Source: Solirubrobacterales bacterium (GTDB lineage Bacteria > Actinomycetota > Thermoleophilia > Solirubrobacterales > Solirubrobacteraceae). From it: a stretch of DNA of 8,343 bases. Every line of letters begins with the position of its first letter. Position 1 is the first letter of the stretch. This document shows, in pieces, positions 1 through 6,932 of this stretch. The notes under the pieces were generated by a model. The model did not search any database. It was given only the letters and a program-made list of their open reading frames with translations, and had not been told where the DNA came from. Made by a program: the position numbers and the translations under genes. Location of the stretch: positions 1 to 8,343 of the forward strand of contig JACRMD010000055.1 of the NCBI GenBank assembly GCA_016215085.1, read 5' to 3'.

Positions 1-2883
1 ACGCGCACGCCCGACGCGCACTTCATGACCGAGGCCCGCTACCGCGGCCAGAAGGTCGTCGTCGTCTCACCGGACTACTCCGACCACGTGAAGTTCGCCG
101 ACGACTGGCTCGCGGCGCACCCCGGCACCGACGGCGCGCTGGCGATGGCCATGGGCCACGTGATGCTCAAGGAGTGCTGGGTCGACCGGCCGGTCGCGCG
201 CTTCGCCGACTACGGCAGGCGGATCACCGACCTGCCGCTGCTCGTCGGCCTCGACGAGCGCGACGGCGTGCACGTCCCGGGCCGCTTCCTCAGCGCCGCC
301 GACCTCGGCCAGGACGGCGAGCACGCCGCCTGGAAGACGGTCGTCCTGGACGCGTCCACGGGCGAGCCGGCGGTGCCCAACGGCTCGGTCGGCTTCCGCC
401 ACGGCGAGGAGGGCCAGGGCCGCTGGAACCTCGACCTCGGCGGGCTCGACCCGGTGCTCACCCTCTTCGACCGCGAGCACGAGGCGGTCGAGGTGGCGCT
501 GCCGCGCTTCGACGTCGGCGACGGCGCGGGCGGGAGCGTCATGCGCCGCGGCGTGCCGGCGATCCGCGTCGGCGGGCGGCTGGTCACGACGGTGCTCGAC
601 CTCATGCTCGCCACCTACGGCGTCGCCCGCGACGGGCTGCCCGGGGAGTGGCCGGCCGGCTACGACGACGCGTCGCAGCCCTACACGCCGGCCTGGCAGG
701 AGGCGATCACGTCGGTCGACCGGCGGCTGGCCGTGAAGGTCGCGCGCGAGTTCGCCCGCAACGCCGAGGTCAGCGGCGGGCGCTCGATGATCTGCATGGG
801 CGCGGGGACCAACCACTGGTTCCACTCCGACGAGACCTACCGCTCGTTCATCGCGCTGCTGCTGCTGTGCGGCTGCGTGGGCATCAACGGCGGCGGCTGG
901 GCGCACTACGTCGGCCAGGAGAAGATCCGCACGTTCGCCGGCTGGCAGATGCTCGCGGGCGGCATCGACTGGCGGCGGCCGCCGCGCCAGGCGCAGGGCA
1001 CGTCGTGGTTCTACACGCACACCGAGCAGTGGCGCTACGACCGCCTGCGCCCCGAGCTCTTCGCCTCGCCGCTGGGCGAGGGGCTGCACGCGGGCCAGAC
1101 CGCGATCGACGCCCACGCCAAGGCCGTGCGCATGGGGTGGATGCCGTCGTTCCCGACCTTCGACCGCAACCCGCTGGACCTCGCCGACGAGGCGGCGGCC
1201 GCCGGCGCCGAGCCCGCCGACCACGTCGTCGAGGAGCTCAAGGCCGGCCGGCTGCGCTTCGCCGTCGAGGACCCGAGCGCGCCCGAGAGCTTCCCGCGCG
1301 TCTTCTTCGTCTGGCGCTCGAACCTGCTCGGCTCCTCGGGCAAGGGCCAGGAGTACTTCCTGCGCCACCTGCTCGGGGCGACGCACGACGGCCCGCTGGC
1401 CGACGAGCTGCCCCCGGAGGAGCGCCCGCGCGACGTGCGCTGGCGCGACGAGGCGCCGCGCGGCAAGCTCGACCTGCTGGTCAACCTCGACTTCCGGATG
1501 ACGACGACCGGGCTCTACTCCGACGTCGTCCTGCCGGCGGCCACGTGGTACGAGAAGCACGACCTGTCCATGACGGACATGCACCCGTTCGTGCACTCGT
1601 TCAACCAGGCGGTGCCGCCGCCGTGGGACGCCGAGACCGACTGGGACGCGTTCCGCCGCATCGCCCGCGACTTCTCGAAGCTGGCGGCCGAGCACCTCGG
1701 CGTGCGCCGCGACGTCGTGGCCACGCCGGTGCTGCACGACACCCCGGGCGAGGTCGCCCAGCCGGGCGGCGAGGTCCGCGACTGGCGCGCGGGCGAGTGC
1801 GAGCCGGTGCCGGGCCGGACGATGCCCACGCTGACGGTCGTCGAGCGCGACTACGGCGCGGTGGCCGAGCAGTGGGCGGCGCTCGGGCCCCTGGCCGAGC
1901 GGCTGGGCAGCACCGTCAAGAGCGCCTCGTGGCGGCCCGACGCGGAGGTCGCGTGGCTCGCCAGGCGCAACGGCGTCGTGCGCGGCGGCGTCGCCGACGG
2001 GCGGCCGTCGCTGGAGCGCGCCGAGCAGGCCGCGGAGGTGATCCTCGCGCTGTCGGCGGTGACCAACGGGCGCCTCGCGGTCGAGGGATTCCGCGCGCTG
2101 GAGGCGCGCTGCGGGGTCCCGCTGGCCGACCTCGCCGAGGGCGACGAGGAGCGGCGCGTGACCTTCCAGGACACGCAGGTGCAGCCCCGCCGGGTCATCA
2201 CCTCGCCGGAGTGGTCGGGCATCGACGAGGAGGGGCGCGCGTACGCGGCGTTCACCATCAACGTGGAGCGCGGCAAGCCGTGGCACACGCTCAGCGGCCG
2301 CATGCACCTCTACCTCGACCACGCGTGGGTGCGCGAGTACGGGGAGGCGCTGCCGGCCTACCGGCCGCCGCTGGACCCGCGGCTCATGCTCGCCGGCGGG
2401 CAGCCGGTGCCGCCGGCCCCCGGCCCGGAGATCACGCTGCGCTACCTGACGCCGCACTCGAAGTGGTCGATCCACTCCGAGTACCAGGACAACCTGCACA
2501 TGCTCACCCTCTTCCGCGGCGGGTCGGGGCTGTGGATGAGCCCGCAGGACGCCGCGGCGATCGACGTCGCCGACAACGACTGGATCGAGGCCTACAACCG
2601 CAACGGCGTCGTCGTCACGCGCGCGGTCGTCTCGCACCGCGTGCCGCCCGGCGTGTGCCTGCTCTACCACTCCAAGGACCGCCAGCTCAACACGCCGCGC
2701 AGCGAGATCGACGGCCGCCGCGGCGGCACCGAGAACGCGCTGACGACCATCGCCATGAAGGCCACGCACATGGTCGGCGGCTACGCCCAGCTCTCCTGGG
2801 GCCCCAACTACTACGGGCCGACGGGGTCCAACCGCGACTCGATGACCGTCGTGCGCAAGCGCACGGGGGAGGTCACGTTCTGA
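1..2883 (+). CDS. narG: Respiratory nitrate reductase alpha subunit NarG, 5'-truncated by the window edge
   Basis: This is the catalytic molybdenum subunit of membrane-bound nitrate reductase, which reduces nitrate to nitrite with electrons passed from NarH. The frame is open from base 1 (TRTPDAHF...), and that segment matches the interior of E. coli NarG, so the ATG at 25 is internal, not the start. 960 codons are present. About 250-280 N-terminal residues lie upstream, including the His/Cys iron-sulfur site and the Asp ligand of molybdenum, so neither can be judged here. Visible landmarks, numbered from base 1, are RSMICMGAGTNHW at about 261, CGCVGINGGGWAHYVGQEK around 290-310, WRSNLLGSSGKG at 438-449 and LDFRMTTTGLYSDVVLP at 496-512. 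The C-terminal molybdopterin-dinucleotide-binding domain begins near LTPHSKWSIHS (816) and ends with NYYGPTGSNRD. The closest relatives are the large NarG proteins of the DMSO reductase superfamily. TGA at 2881-2883 overlaps the narH ATG by one base. No internal disruption was seen. Confidence 0.97.
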   Translation, partial: TRTPDAHFMTEARYRGQKVVVVSPDYSDHVKFADDWLAAHPGTDGALAMAMGHVMLKECWVDRPVARFADYGRRITDLPLLVGLDERDGVHVPGRFLSAADLGQDGEHAAWKTVVLDASTGEPAVPNGSVGFRHGEEGQGRWNLDLGGLDPVLTLFDREHEAVEVALPRFDVGDGAGGSVMRRGVPAIRVGGRLVTTVLDLMLATYGVARDGLPGEWPAGYDDASQPYTPAWQEAITSVDRRLAVKVAREFARNAEVSGGRSMICMGAGTNHWFHSDETYRSFIALLLLCGCVGINGGGWAHYVGQEKIRTFAGWQMLAGGIDWRRPPRQAQGTSWFYTHTEQWRYDRLRPELFASPLGEGLHAGQTAIDAHAKAVRMGWMPSFPTFDRNPLDLADEAAAAGAEPADHVVEELKAGRLRFAVEDPSAPESFPRVFFVWRSNLLGSSGKGQEYFLRHLLGATHDGPLADELPPEERPRDVRWRDEAPRGKLDLLVNLDFRMTTTGLYSDVVLPAATWYEKHDLSMTDMHPFVHSFNQAVPPPWDAETDWDAFRRIARDFSKLAAEHLGVRRDVVATPVLHDTPGEVAQPGGEVRDWRAGECEPVPGRTMPTLTVVERDYGAVAEQWAALGPLAERLGSTVKSASWRPDAEVAWLARRNGVVRGGVADGRPSLERAEQAAEVILALSAVTNGRLAVEGFRALEARCGVPLADLAEGDEERRVTFQDTQVQPRRVITSPEWSGIDEEGRAYAAFTINVERGKPWHTLSGRMHLYLDHAWVREYGEALPAYRPPLDPRLMLAGGQPVPPAPGPEITLRYLTPHSKWSIHSEYQDNLHMLTLFRGGSGLWMSPQDAAAIDVADNDWIEAYNRNGVVVTRAVVSHRVPPGVCLLYHSKDRQLNTPRSEIDGRRGGTENALTTIAMKATHMVGGYAQLSWGPNYYGPTGSNRDSMTVVRKRTGEVTF
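2865..2872 (+). promoter_or_regulatory. Ribosome binding site for narH
   Basis: GGGGGAGG lies within the end of narG, 10 bases before ATG 2883. It supports 2883, not GTG 2967, as the natural narH start, and so places the TAG inside the gene. Confidence 0.6.
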
Positions 2884-4451
2884 TGCGGGTCAAGGCGCAG
2901 GTCGCGATGGTCATGAACCTCGACAAGTGCATCGGGTGCCATACGTGCTAGGTCACCTGCAAGCAGGTGTGGACCAACCGGCCCGGCACCGAGTACGTGT
3001 GGTTCAACAACGTCGAGACCGCGCCCGGGCAGGGCTACCCGCGGCGCTGGTCCGACCAGGAGCGCTGGCGCGGCGGCTGGGAGCTCGACCGCCGCGGCCG
3101 CCTGCGGCTGCGCGCCGGCGGCCGCGTCAAGAAGCTGCTGACGATCTTCTCCAACCCCGACCTGCCGTCGCTGGACGACTTCTACGAGCCGTGGACCTAC
3201 GACTACGAGACGCTCGTGACGGCGCCGCTGTCGGACCGCGACCCCGTCGCCCGCCCGCACTCGCAGATCACCGGGCAGCCGATGGACGTGCAATGGGGGC
3301 CCAACTGGGACGAGGGGCTGGCGGGCGGCCCCGAGCACGCGATCGCGGACCCGCACCTGGCCGACATCCAGGAGCAGGTCCGCATGACCTACGAGCAGGC
3401 GTTCCTGTTCTTCCTGCCGCGCATCTGCGAGCACTGCCTGAACCCGTCGTGCGTGGCGAGCTGCCCGTCGGGCGCGATGTACAAGCGCGAGGAGGACGGC
3501 ATCGTCCTCGTCGACCAGGACCGCTGCCGCGGCTGGCGGTTCTGCGTCTCGGGCTGCCCGTACAAGAAGGTGTACTTCAACCACCGCACCGGCAAGGCCG
3601 AGAAGTGCACGCTCTGCTACCCGCGCATCGAGATGGGCCAGCCGACGATCTGCTCGGAGACCTGCGTCGGGCGCATCCGCTACCTGGGCCTCGTGCTCTA
3701 CGACGCCGACCGCGTCGAGGCGGCGGCCTCGGTGCCCGACCCGCAGGACCTGCTCGGCGCGCAGCGCTCGGTCTTCCTCGACCCCGAGGACCCGGCGGTC
3801 CAGGCGGCCGCGCGCGCGGAGGGCATCCCGGGCGACTGGCTCGACGCCGCGCGGCGCTCCCCGGTCTACGACCTCGCGATCCGCTGGGGGGTCGCGCTGC
3901 CGCTGCACCCCGAGTTCCGCACGCTGCCGATGGTCTGGTACGTGCCGCCGCTGTCGCCGGTCGTCGGCACCCTGGAGGCCGACGGCTACGAGGCCGACCC
4001 CGACGACGTCTTCGGGGCCATCGACCACCTGCGCATCCCGCTGGAGTACCTCGCCAACCTGCTCGCGGCCGGCGACGTCGAGGTCGTCCGCGGCGTGCTG
4101 CACCGGCTGGCGTGCATGCGCGCCCACATGCGCAAGCGCGAGGTGCTCGGCGAGGAGGACGGGTCGCTGGCCCAGCACGCGGGCATGACCGCGGCGGAGC
4201 TCGAGCGGATGTACCGGCTGCTGGCGATCGCGAACTACGAGGACCGCTACGTGATCCCGCAGGCGCACGCGGAGCTCGGCGAGCGGCTGATGCAGCAGCA
4301 GGGCACGTGCGGGCTGGACTTCGCCGGCGGCCCGGGCAACTGCGGCGCGGTCGAGGCGCGGCCGGACACCTCGTCGCCGGTCGTGCCGGTCGAGGGCGAG
4401 GACTTCCACCTGGTGGACCTGCTCTCGCGCGAGGAGCACCGGGGCGCATGA
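2883..4451 (+). CDS. narH: Nitrate reductase beta subunit NarH, interrupted by an in-frame amber codon at codon 23
   Basis: NarH carries the iron-sulfur relay between NarI haems and NarG. From ATG 2883 the protein reads MRVKAQVAMVMNLDKCIGC, as in E. coli NarH, but codon 23 is TAG (2949-2951). Reading continues in the same frame to TGA 4449-4451, 522 codons including the TAG (E. coli NarH is 512 aa). Cysteine motifs, by codon number, are C16/C19/C22/C26 (split by the stop), C182/C185/C190/C194, C215/W218/C221/C225 (the CxxW variant typical of NarH, binding the 3Fe-4S cluster) and C242/C245/C257/C261. HPEFRTLPMVWYVPPLSPV is also characteristic. GGGGGAGG at 2865-2872 supports the ATG 2883 start. 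A gene caller would probably start at GTG 2967 (494 aa), which lacks the whole first cysteine motif and is unlikely to work normally. This may be a pseudogene, a sequence error or a readthrough gene. Family assignment is certain; functional state is not. It overlaps narJ by ATGA. Confidence 0.93.
2949..2951 (+). other. In-frame TAG codon inside the first Fe-S cysteine motif of narH
   Basis: The codons around it read TGC CAT ACG TGC TAG GTC ACC TGC, or C-H-T-C-stop-V-T-C. Homologues have Ser here, and TCG to TAG needs one base change. The His codon CAT at 2940-2942 is the only CAT among the narH His codons, all others being CAC, so two atypical bases (2942 and 2950) lie 8 bases apart. The stop itself is read directly from the sequence. 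Whether it is real, an error or decoded as an amino acid cannot be told here. Confidence 0.95.
2954..2969 (+). repeat. Perfect short inverted repeat just after the narH amber codon
   Basis: CACCTGC (2954-2960) and GCAGGTG (2963-2969) are exact reverse complements separated by AA. As RNA this would be a 6-bp stem closing a CAAG tetraloop, starting 2 bases after the TAG. The bases also encode the conserved V-T-C-K-Q-V segment, so the symmetry may be a by-product of codon choice. The repeat is directly visible; any role is speculative. Confidence 0.6.
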
Positions 4452-5083
4452 GGCGCGCGCGCCGGCCCGCCTCGCCGCCCTGGGCGCTGCTGTCGTTCCT
4501 GCTGCGCTACCCCGACGCGCGCGTGGTCGGCGAGCGCGACGCGCTCGCGGCCGCCGTCGACGCGCTGGAGGACCCGCGCTGCCGCGAGCCGCTGCAGCGG
4601 TTCCTCGCCGGGTGGCGGGGCACCGAGCAGGAGCTCGCCGCGCGGTACGTCGAGACCTTCGACCTGCGGCGCCGCGCGAGCCTCAACCTCACCTACTACG
4701 CGCACGGCGACACGCGCGAGCGCGGCATGGCGCTGCTGCGGCTCAAGAAGCTCTACCGCGCGGCGGGCCTGCCGATGGAGTCCTCCGAGCTGCCCGACCA
4801 CCTCGTCGTCGTCCTGGCCTTCGCGGCGCTCGCGCCGCACGGCCACGGCGAGGCGCTGCTGGCCGAGCACCACCCGGCGCTCGAGCTCCTGCGGCTCTCC
4901 CTGCACGACCTTTCAAGCCCGTACGCGCACCTGCTCGACGCGGTCGTCGCCGGGCTGGCGCCGCTGAGCGTCGAGGGGCGCGCGGAGGTGGCGCGGCTCG
5001 CGCGCGAGGGCCCGCCCGAGGAGGCCGTCGGCCTCGAGCCCTACGGGCCGCCCGAGGCGATGCCGGAAGGAGCACATGCATGA
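4448..5083 (+). CDS. narJ: Nitrate reductase assembly chaperone NarJ (delta subunit)
   Basis: NarJ is a cytoplasmic chaperone of the TorD/NarJ family. It binds apo-NarG, helps molybdenum cofactor insertion and holds the GH complex until it docks on NarI; it is not part of the final enzyme. The 211-aa product is of usual length for the family. Recognisable segments are LLSFLLRYPDARV near residues 15-27, YVETFDLRRRASLNLTYY at about 67-84, GDTRERGMALLRLKKLYR just after, and ELPDHLVVVLAFAAL, all typical of NarJ. ATG 4448 overlaps the narH stop as ATGA, and GAGGAG at 4431-4436 lies 11 bases upstream, so this start is preferred over reading back through the long open frame that overlaps narH out of frame. 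The C-terminal tail is Pro/Gly-rich. The stop at 5081-5083 overlaps narI. A small patch, CTT TCA near 4910, uses codons rare in this genome. Confidence 0.93.
   Translation: MRRARRPASPPWALLSFLLRYPDARVVGERDALAAAVDALEDPRCREPLQRFLAGWRGTEQELAARYVETFDLRRRASLNLTYYAHGDTRERGMALLRLKKLYRAAGLPMESSELPDHLVVVLAFAALAPHGHGEALLAEHHPALELLRLSLHDLSSPYAHLLDAVVAGLAPLSVEGRAEVARLAREGPPEEAVGLEPYGPPEAMPEGAHA
5065..5072 (+). promoter_or_regulatory. Strong ribosome binding site for narI
   Basis: GGAAGGAG sits 7 bases before ATG 5080. Another ATG at 5076 is in a different frame and gives an Arg-rich product unrelated to NarI, so spacing and homology both select 5080. Confidence 0.7.
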
Positions 5084-5775
5084 GCGCCGGCGAGGTCCTC
5101 CTCTGGATCATCTTCCCCTACGTCGCCATCGCGACCTTCCTGGTCGGGCACTGGTGGCGCTACCGCACCGACCAGTTCGGCTGGACCAGCGGCTCCACGC
5201 AGCTGTTCGAGCGCAAGATCCTCGGGTGGGCCGGCCCGGCGTTCCACTACGGCGCGCTGGCCGCCGTCGGCGGGCACGTCATCGGCCTGATGATCCCCAA
5301 GTCGTTCACCGAGGCGGTCGGGATGTCGGAGAGCACCTACCGGTGGTTCTCGGCGATCGCCGGCGCGGTGGCGGGCGCCGTGTGCGTGGTCGGGTTCGCC
5401 GGGCTCGTCTACCGGCGGGCGACCAACGCGCGCGTGCGGCGGACCACGTCGCGGACCGACCTGGCCGTCTACTTCCTGCTGGTCGTGCTGATCGGCCTCG
5501 GGTGCTGGATGACCTTCGGCCACAACCTGCTGACGAAGTCGCCCTACGACTACCGCGACAGCGTCTCGGCCTGGTGGCGGTCGCTGTTCATCCTGCAGCC
5601 CGACGTCGACGCCGTGCAGGACGCCAACACCGTCTACCAGGTGCACGCGATCGTCGCCTGGGCGTTCTGGGCGCTGTTCCCGTTCAGCCGGCTCGTGCAC
5701 GCCTGGAGCATCCCGCTGCAGTACCTCGGCCGCCCGTACGTCCTCTACCGCCGGCGCTACGCCGCTTCGCGATGA
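5080..5775 (+). CDS. narI: Nitrate reductase gamma subunit NarI, cytochrome b
   Basis: NarI is the membrane anchor and quinol dehydrogenase of the complex. It oxidises quinol at the outer face and passes electrons through two haems b to NarH. The 231-aa protein has about five hydrophobic segments, the usual NarI topology. The four expected haem ligand histidines are present: H56 (AFHYG), H66 (GGHVIG), H189 (YQVHA) and H207 (LVHAWS). The first two have the same numbers as in E. coli NarI (H56, H66) and the last two are shifted by two (H187, H205). FPFSRLVHAWSIPLQYL near the C terminus is a family hallmark, as is the RVRRTTSRTD loop. ATG 5080 overlaps the narJ stop and follows a good ribosome binding site. 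The TGA at 5773-5775 overlaps the next gene as ATGA. Nothing in the protein looks damaged. Confidence 0.96.
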   Translation: MSAGEVLLWIIFPYVAIATFLVGHWWRYRTDQFGWTSGSTQLFERKILGWAGPAFHYGALAAVGGHVIGLMIPKSFTEAVGMSESTYRWFSAIAGAVAGAVCVVGFAGLVYRRATNARVRRTTSRTDLAVYFLLVVLIGLGCWMTFGHNLLTKSPYDYRDSVSAWWRSLFILQPDVDAVQDANTVYQVHAIVAWAFWALFPFSRLVHAWSIPLQYLGRPYVLYRRRYAASR

Positions 5776-6932
5776 GCGAGCGTCCCGGGTCCGGTCGCCA
5801 GCTGGCGCTGGCGACCGTCGCCTTCACGGTCTGCTTCTTCGCGTGGTCGCTGCTCGGCCCGCTGGCGCCCGACCTCCAGGACGACCTCGGGCTCTCGGAC
5901 GTCGAGACCTCGGTGATGGTCGCGGTGCCGGTCCTGCTGGGCTCGCTCATGCGCATCCCGCTGGGCTGGCTCAGCGACCGGCTCGGGGGCCGCGTCGTCT
6001 TCGTGGCGCTGATGCTCTTCACGCCGCTGCCGCTCATCGCGCTGGCGCTGTTCCACGATGCGCTCGCGCCGATGCTCGTCTTCGGGTTCCTGCTCGGCTT
6101 CGCCGGCGCGTCGTTCGCGGTCGGCGTCCCGTTCGTCAACGGCTGGTACCCGCCCGAGCGCCAGGGGTTCGCGCTCGGCGTCTACGGCATGGGCATGGGC
6201 GGTACGACGATCGCCGGCCTGCTCGCGCCGCGGATGGGCAGCGTGGCGACGCCGTTCTGGGTGGCGGCGGGGCTGCTGCTCGTCATGGGCGCGGTCTTCG
6301 CCGTCCTCGCGCGCGACGCGCCGCGCCCGCCGCGCGAAGGCCCGGCGCCGTCGATGTTCGCGTCGCTGGCGGTCTTCCGGACCTCGGGCCGCGCGTGGGC
6401 GCTGACGCTGTTCTACTTCCTGGCCTTCGGCGGCTTCGTGGCGATGTTCCTGTACCTGCCCAAGCTGCTGACCGGCGTGCACGACCTCACGAAGTCCGAC
6501 GCCGGCGCGCGGGCGGCGGGGTTCGCGCTGCTGGCCGTGATCGCGCGGCCGACCGGCGGCTGGCTGTCGGACCGCATCGGCGCCGAGCGCGTGCTGCAGG
6601 TCTGCTTCGTCGGCGTCGGGGTGCTGGCGCTCGTGCTGGCCGCGACCTACGAGCACATGGTCCCGCTGACGATCGCCTGCCTGACGATGGCGGTCGCGCT
6701 CGGCCTCGGCACCGGCGCGGTCTTCAAGCTCGTCCCGCACTGGTTCCCCGACCGCGTCGGGGCGGTCACCGGCGTCGTCGGGGCCGCGGGCGGCCTGGGC
6801 GGCTTCTTCCCGCCGCTGGTGATGGGCGTGGTGAAGTCGGCGACCGGGGGCTACGCGCTCGGCTTCGTGCTCATGGCCGCGGTCGCCGCCGTCTGCCTGC
6901 TCGTGCTGCGCGGGATCAAGGCGCGCACCTAG
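5772..6932 (+). CDS. narK: NarK-type nitrate/nitrite transporter (MFS, NNP family)
   Basis: This is a 386-aa major facilitator protein with about 12 hydrophobic segments, which would carry nitrate into and/or nitrite out of the cell for the reductase encoded upstream. NNP-family features are visible. R61 in RIPLGWLSDRLGGR and R259 in ARPTGGWLSDRIG are the two half-repeat arginines that bind the anion in NarK structures. FAVGVPFVNGWYPPERQGFALG precedes the first nitrate-signature helix (YGMGMGGTTIAG, about 138-149), and GAAGGLGGFFPP (338-348) is the second. In the first signature the usual Asn appears to be Met142, by eye alignment. A cytoplasmic loop, RDAPRPPREGP (181-191), splits the two halves. 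ATG 5772 overlaps the narI stop as ATGA with no evident ribosome binding site, suggesting coupled translation. The TAG stop lies in a CTAG shared with the opposite gene. Substrate and direction (symport or exchange) cannot be read from the sequence. Confidence 0.92.
   Translation: MSERPGSGRQLALATVAFTVCFFAWSLLGPLAPDLQDDLGLSDVETSVMVAVPVLLGSLMRIPLGWLSDRLGGRVVFVALMLFTPLPLIALALFHDALAPMLVFGFLLGFAGASFAVGVPFVNGWYPPERQGFALGVYGMGMGGTTIAGLLAPRMGSVATPFWVAAGLLLVMGAVFAVLARDAPRPPREGPAPSMFASLAVFRTSGRAWALTLFYFLAFGGFVAMFLYLPKLLTGVHDLTKSDAGARAAGFALLAVIARPTGGWLSDRIGAERVLQVCFVGVGVLALVLAATYEHMVPLTIACLTMAVALGLGTGAVFKLVPHWFPDRVGAVTGVVGAAGGLGGFFPPLVMGVVKSATGGYALGFVLMAAVAAVCLLVLRGIKART
6929..6932. other. Shared palindromic CTAG: stop codons of two convergent genes
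   Basis: The plus-strand TAG at 6930-6932 ends narK. The reverse complement of CTA at 6929-6931 is the TAG that ends the minus-strand ZIP-like gene. The genes overlap tail to tail by 4 bases, leaving no room for a separate terminator; I saw no clear hairpin with a T-run nearby. Confidence 0.85.

Noticed and set aside
67..2769. Very long minus-strand open frame (900 codons) opposite narG
   Set aside because: High-GC coding DNA leaves antisense frames free of stops. The translation is low-complexity Arg/Ala/Val/His-rich with no family resemblance, while the plus strand is clearly NarG.
174..2951. A 925-codon plus-strand frame ending at the narH TAG
   Set aside because: It is the out-of-frame shadow of narG that runs into the first 22 codons of narH; only the tail from ATG 2883 is real protein sequence.
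2949..2951. TAG decoded as pyrrolysine or a genome-wide reassigned amber codon
   Set aside because: TAG ends both narK and the ZIP-like gene in this window, no pyl genes are visible, and Pyl use is not expected in NarH; an error or a simple nonsense mutation is more economical.
2954..2969. The inverted repeat as a transcription terminator
   Set aside because: The stem is only 6-7 bp with no T-run, and it lies within a coding region that continues in frame.
2811..4439. Long minus-strand open frame (542 codons) opposite narH
   Set aside because: Same antisense artefact; its composition is unlike a real protein and narH is unmistakable on the other strand.
5076..5078. ATG 5076 as the start of narI
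   Set aside because: It is in a different frame from NarI and gives an Arg-rich product; ATG 5080 has the right spacing to GGAAGGAG and the NarI sequence.
2927..5083. A 718-codon plus-strand frame that could be read as a long N-terminal extension or fusion of NarJ
   Set aside because: The part before 4448 is out of frame with narH and reads as Arg/Pro/Ala-rich nonsense. Only the part from ATG 4448 matches NarJ, and at normal family length.
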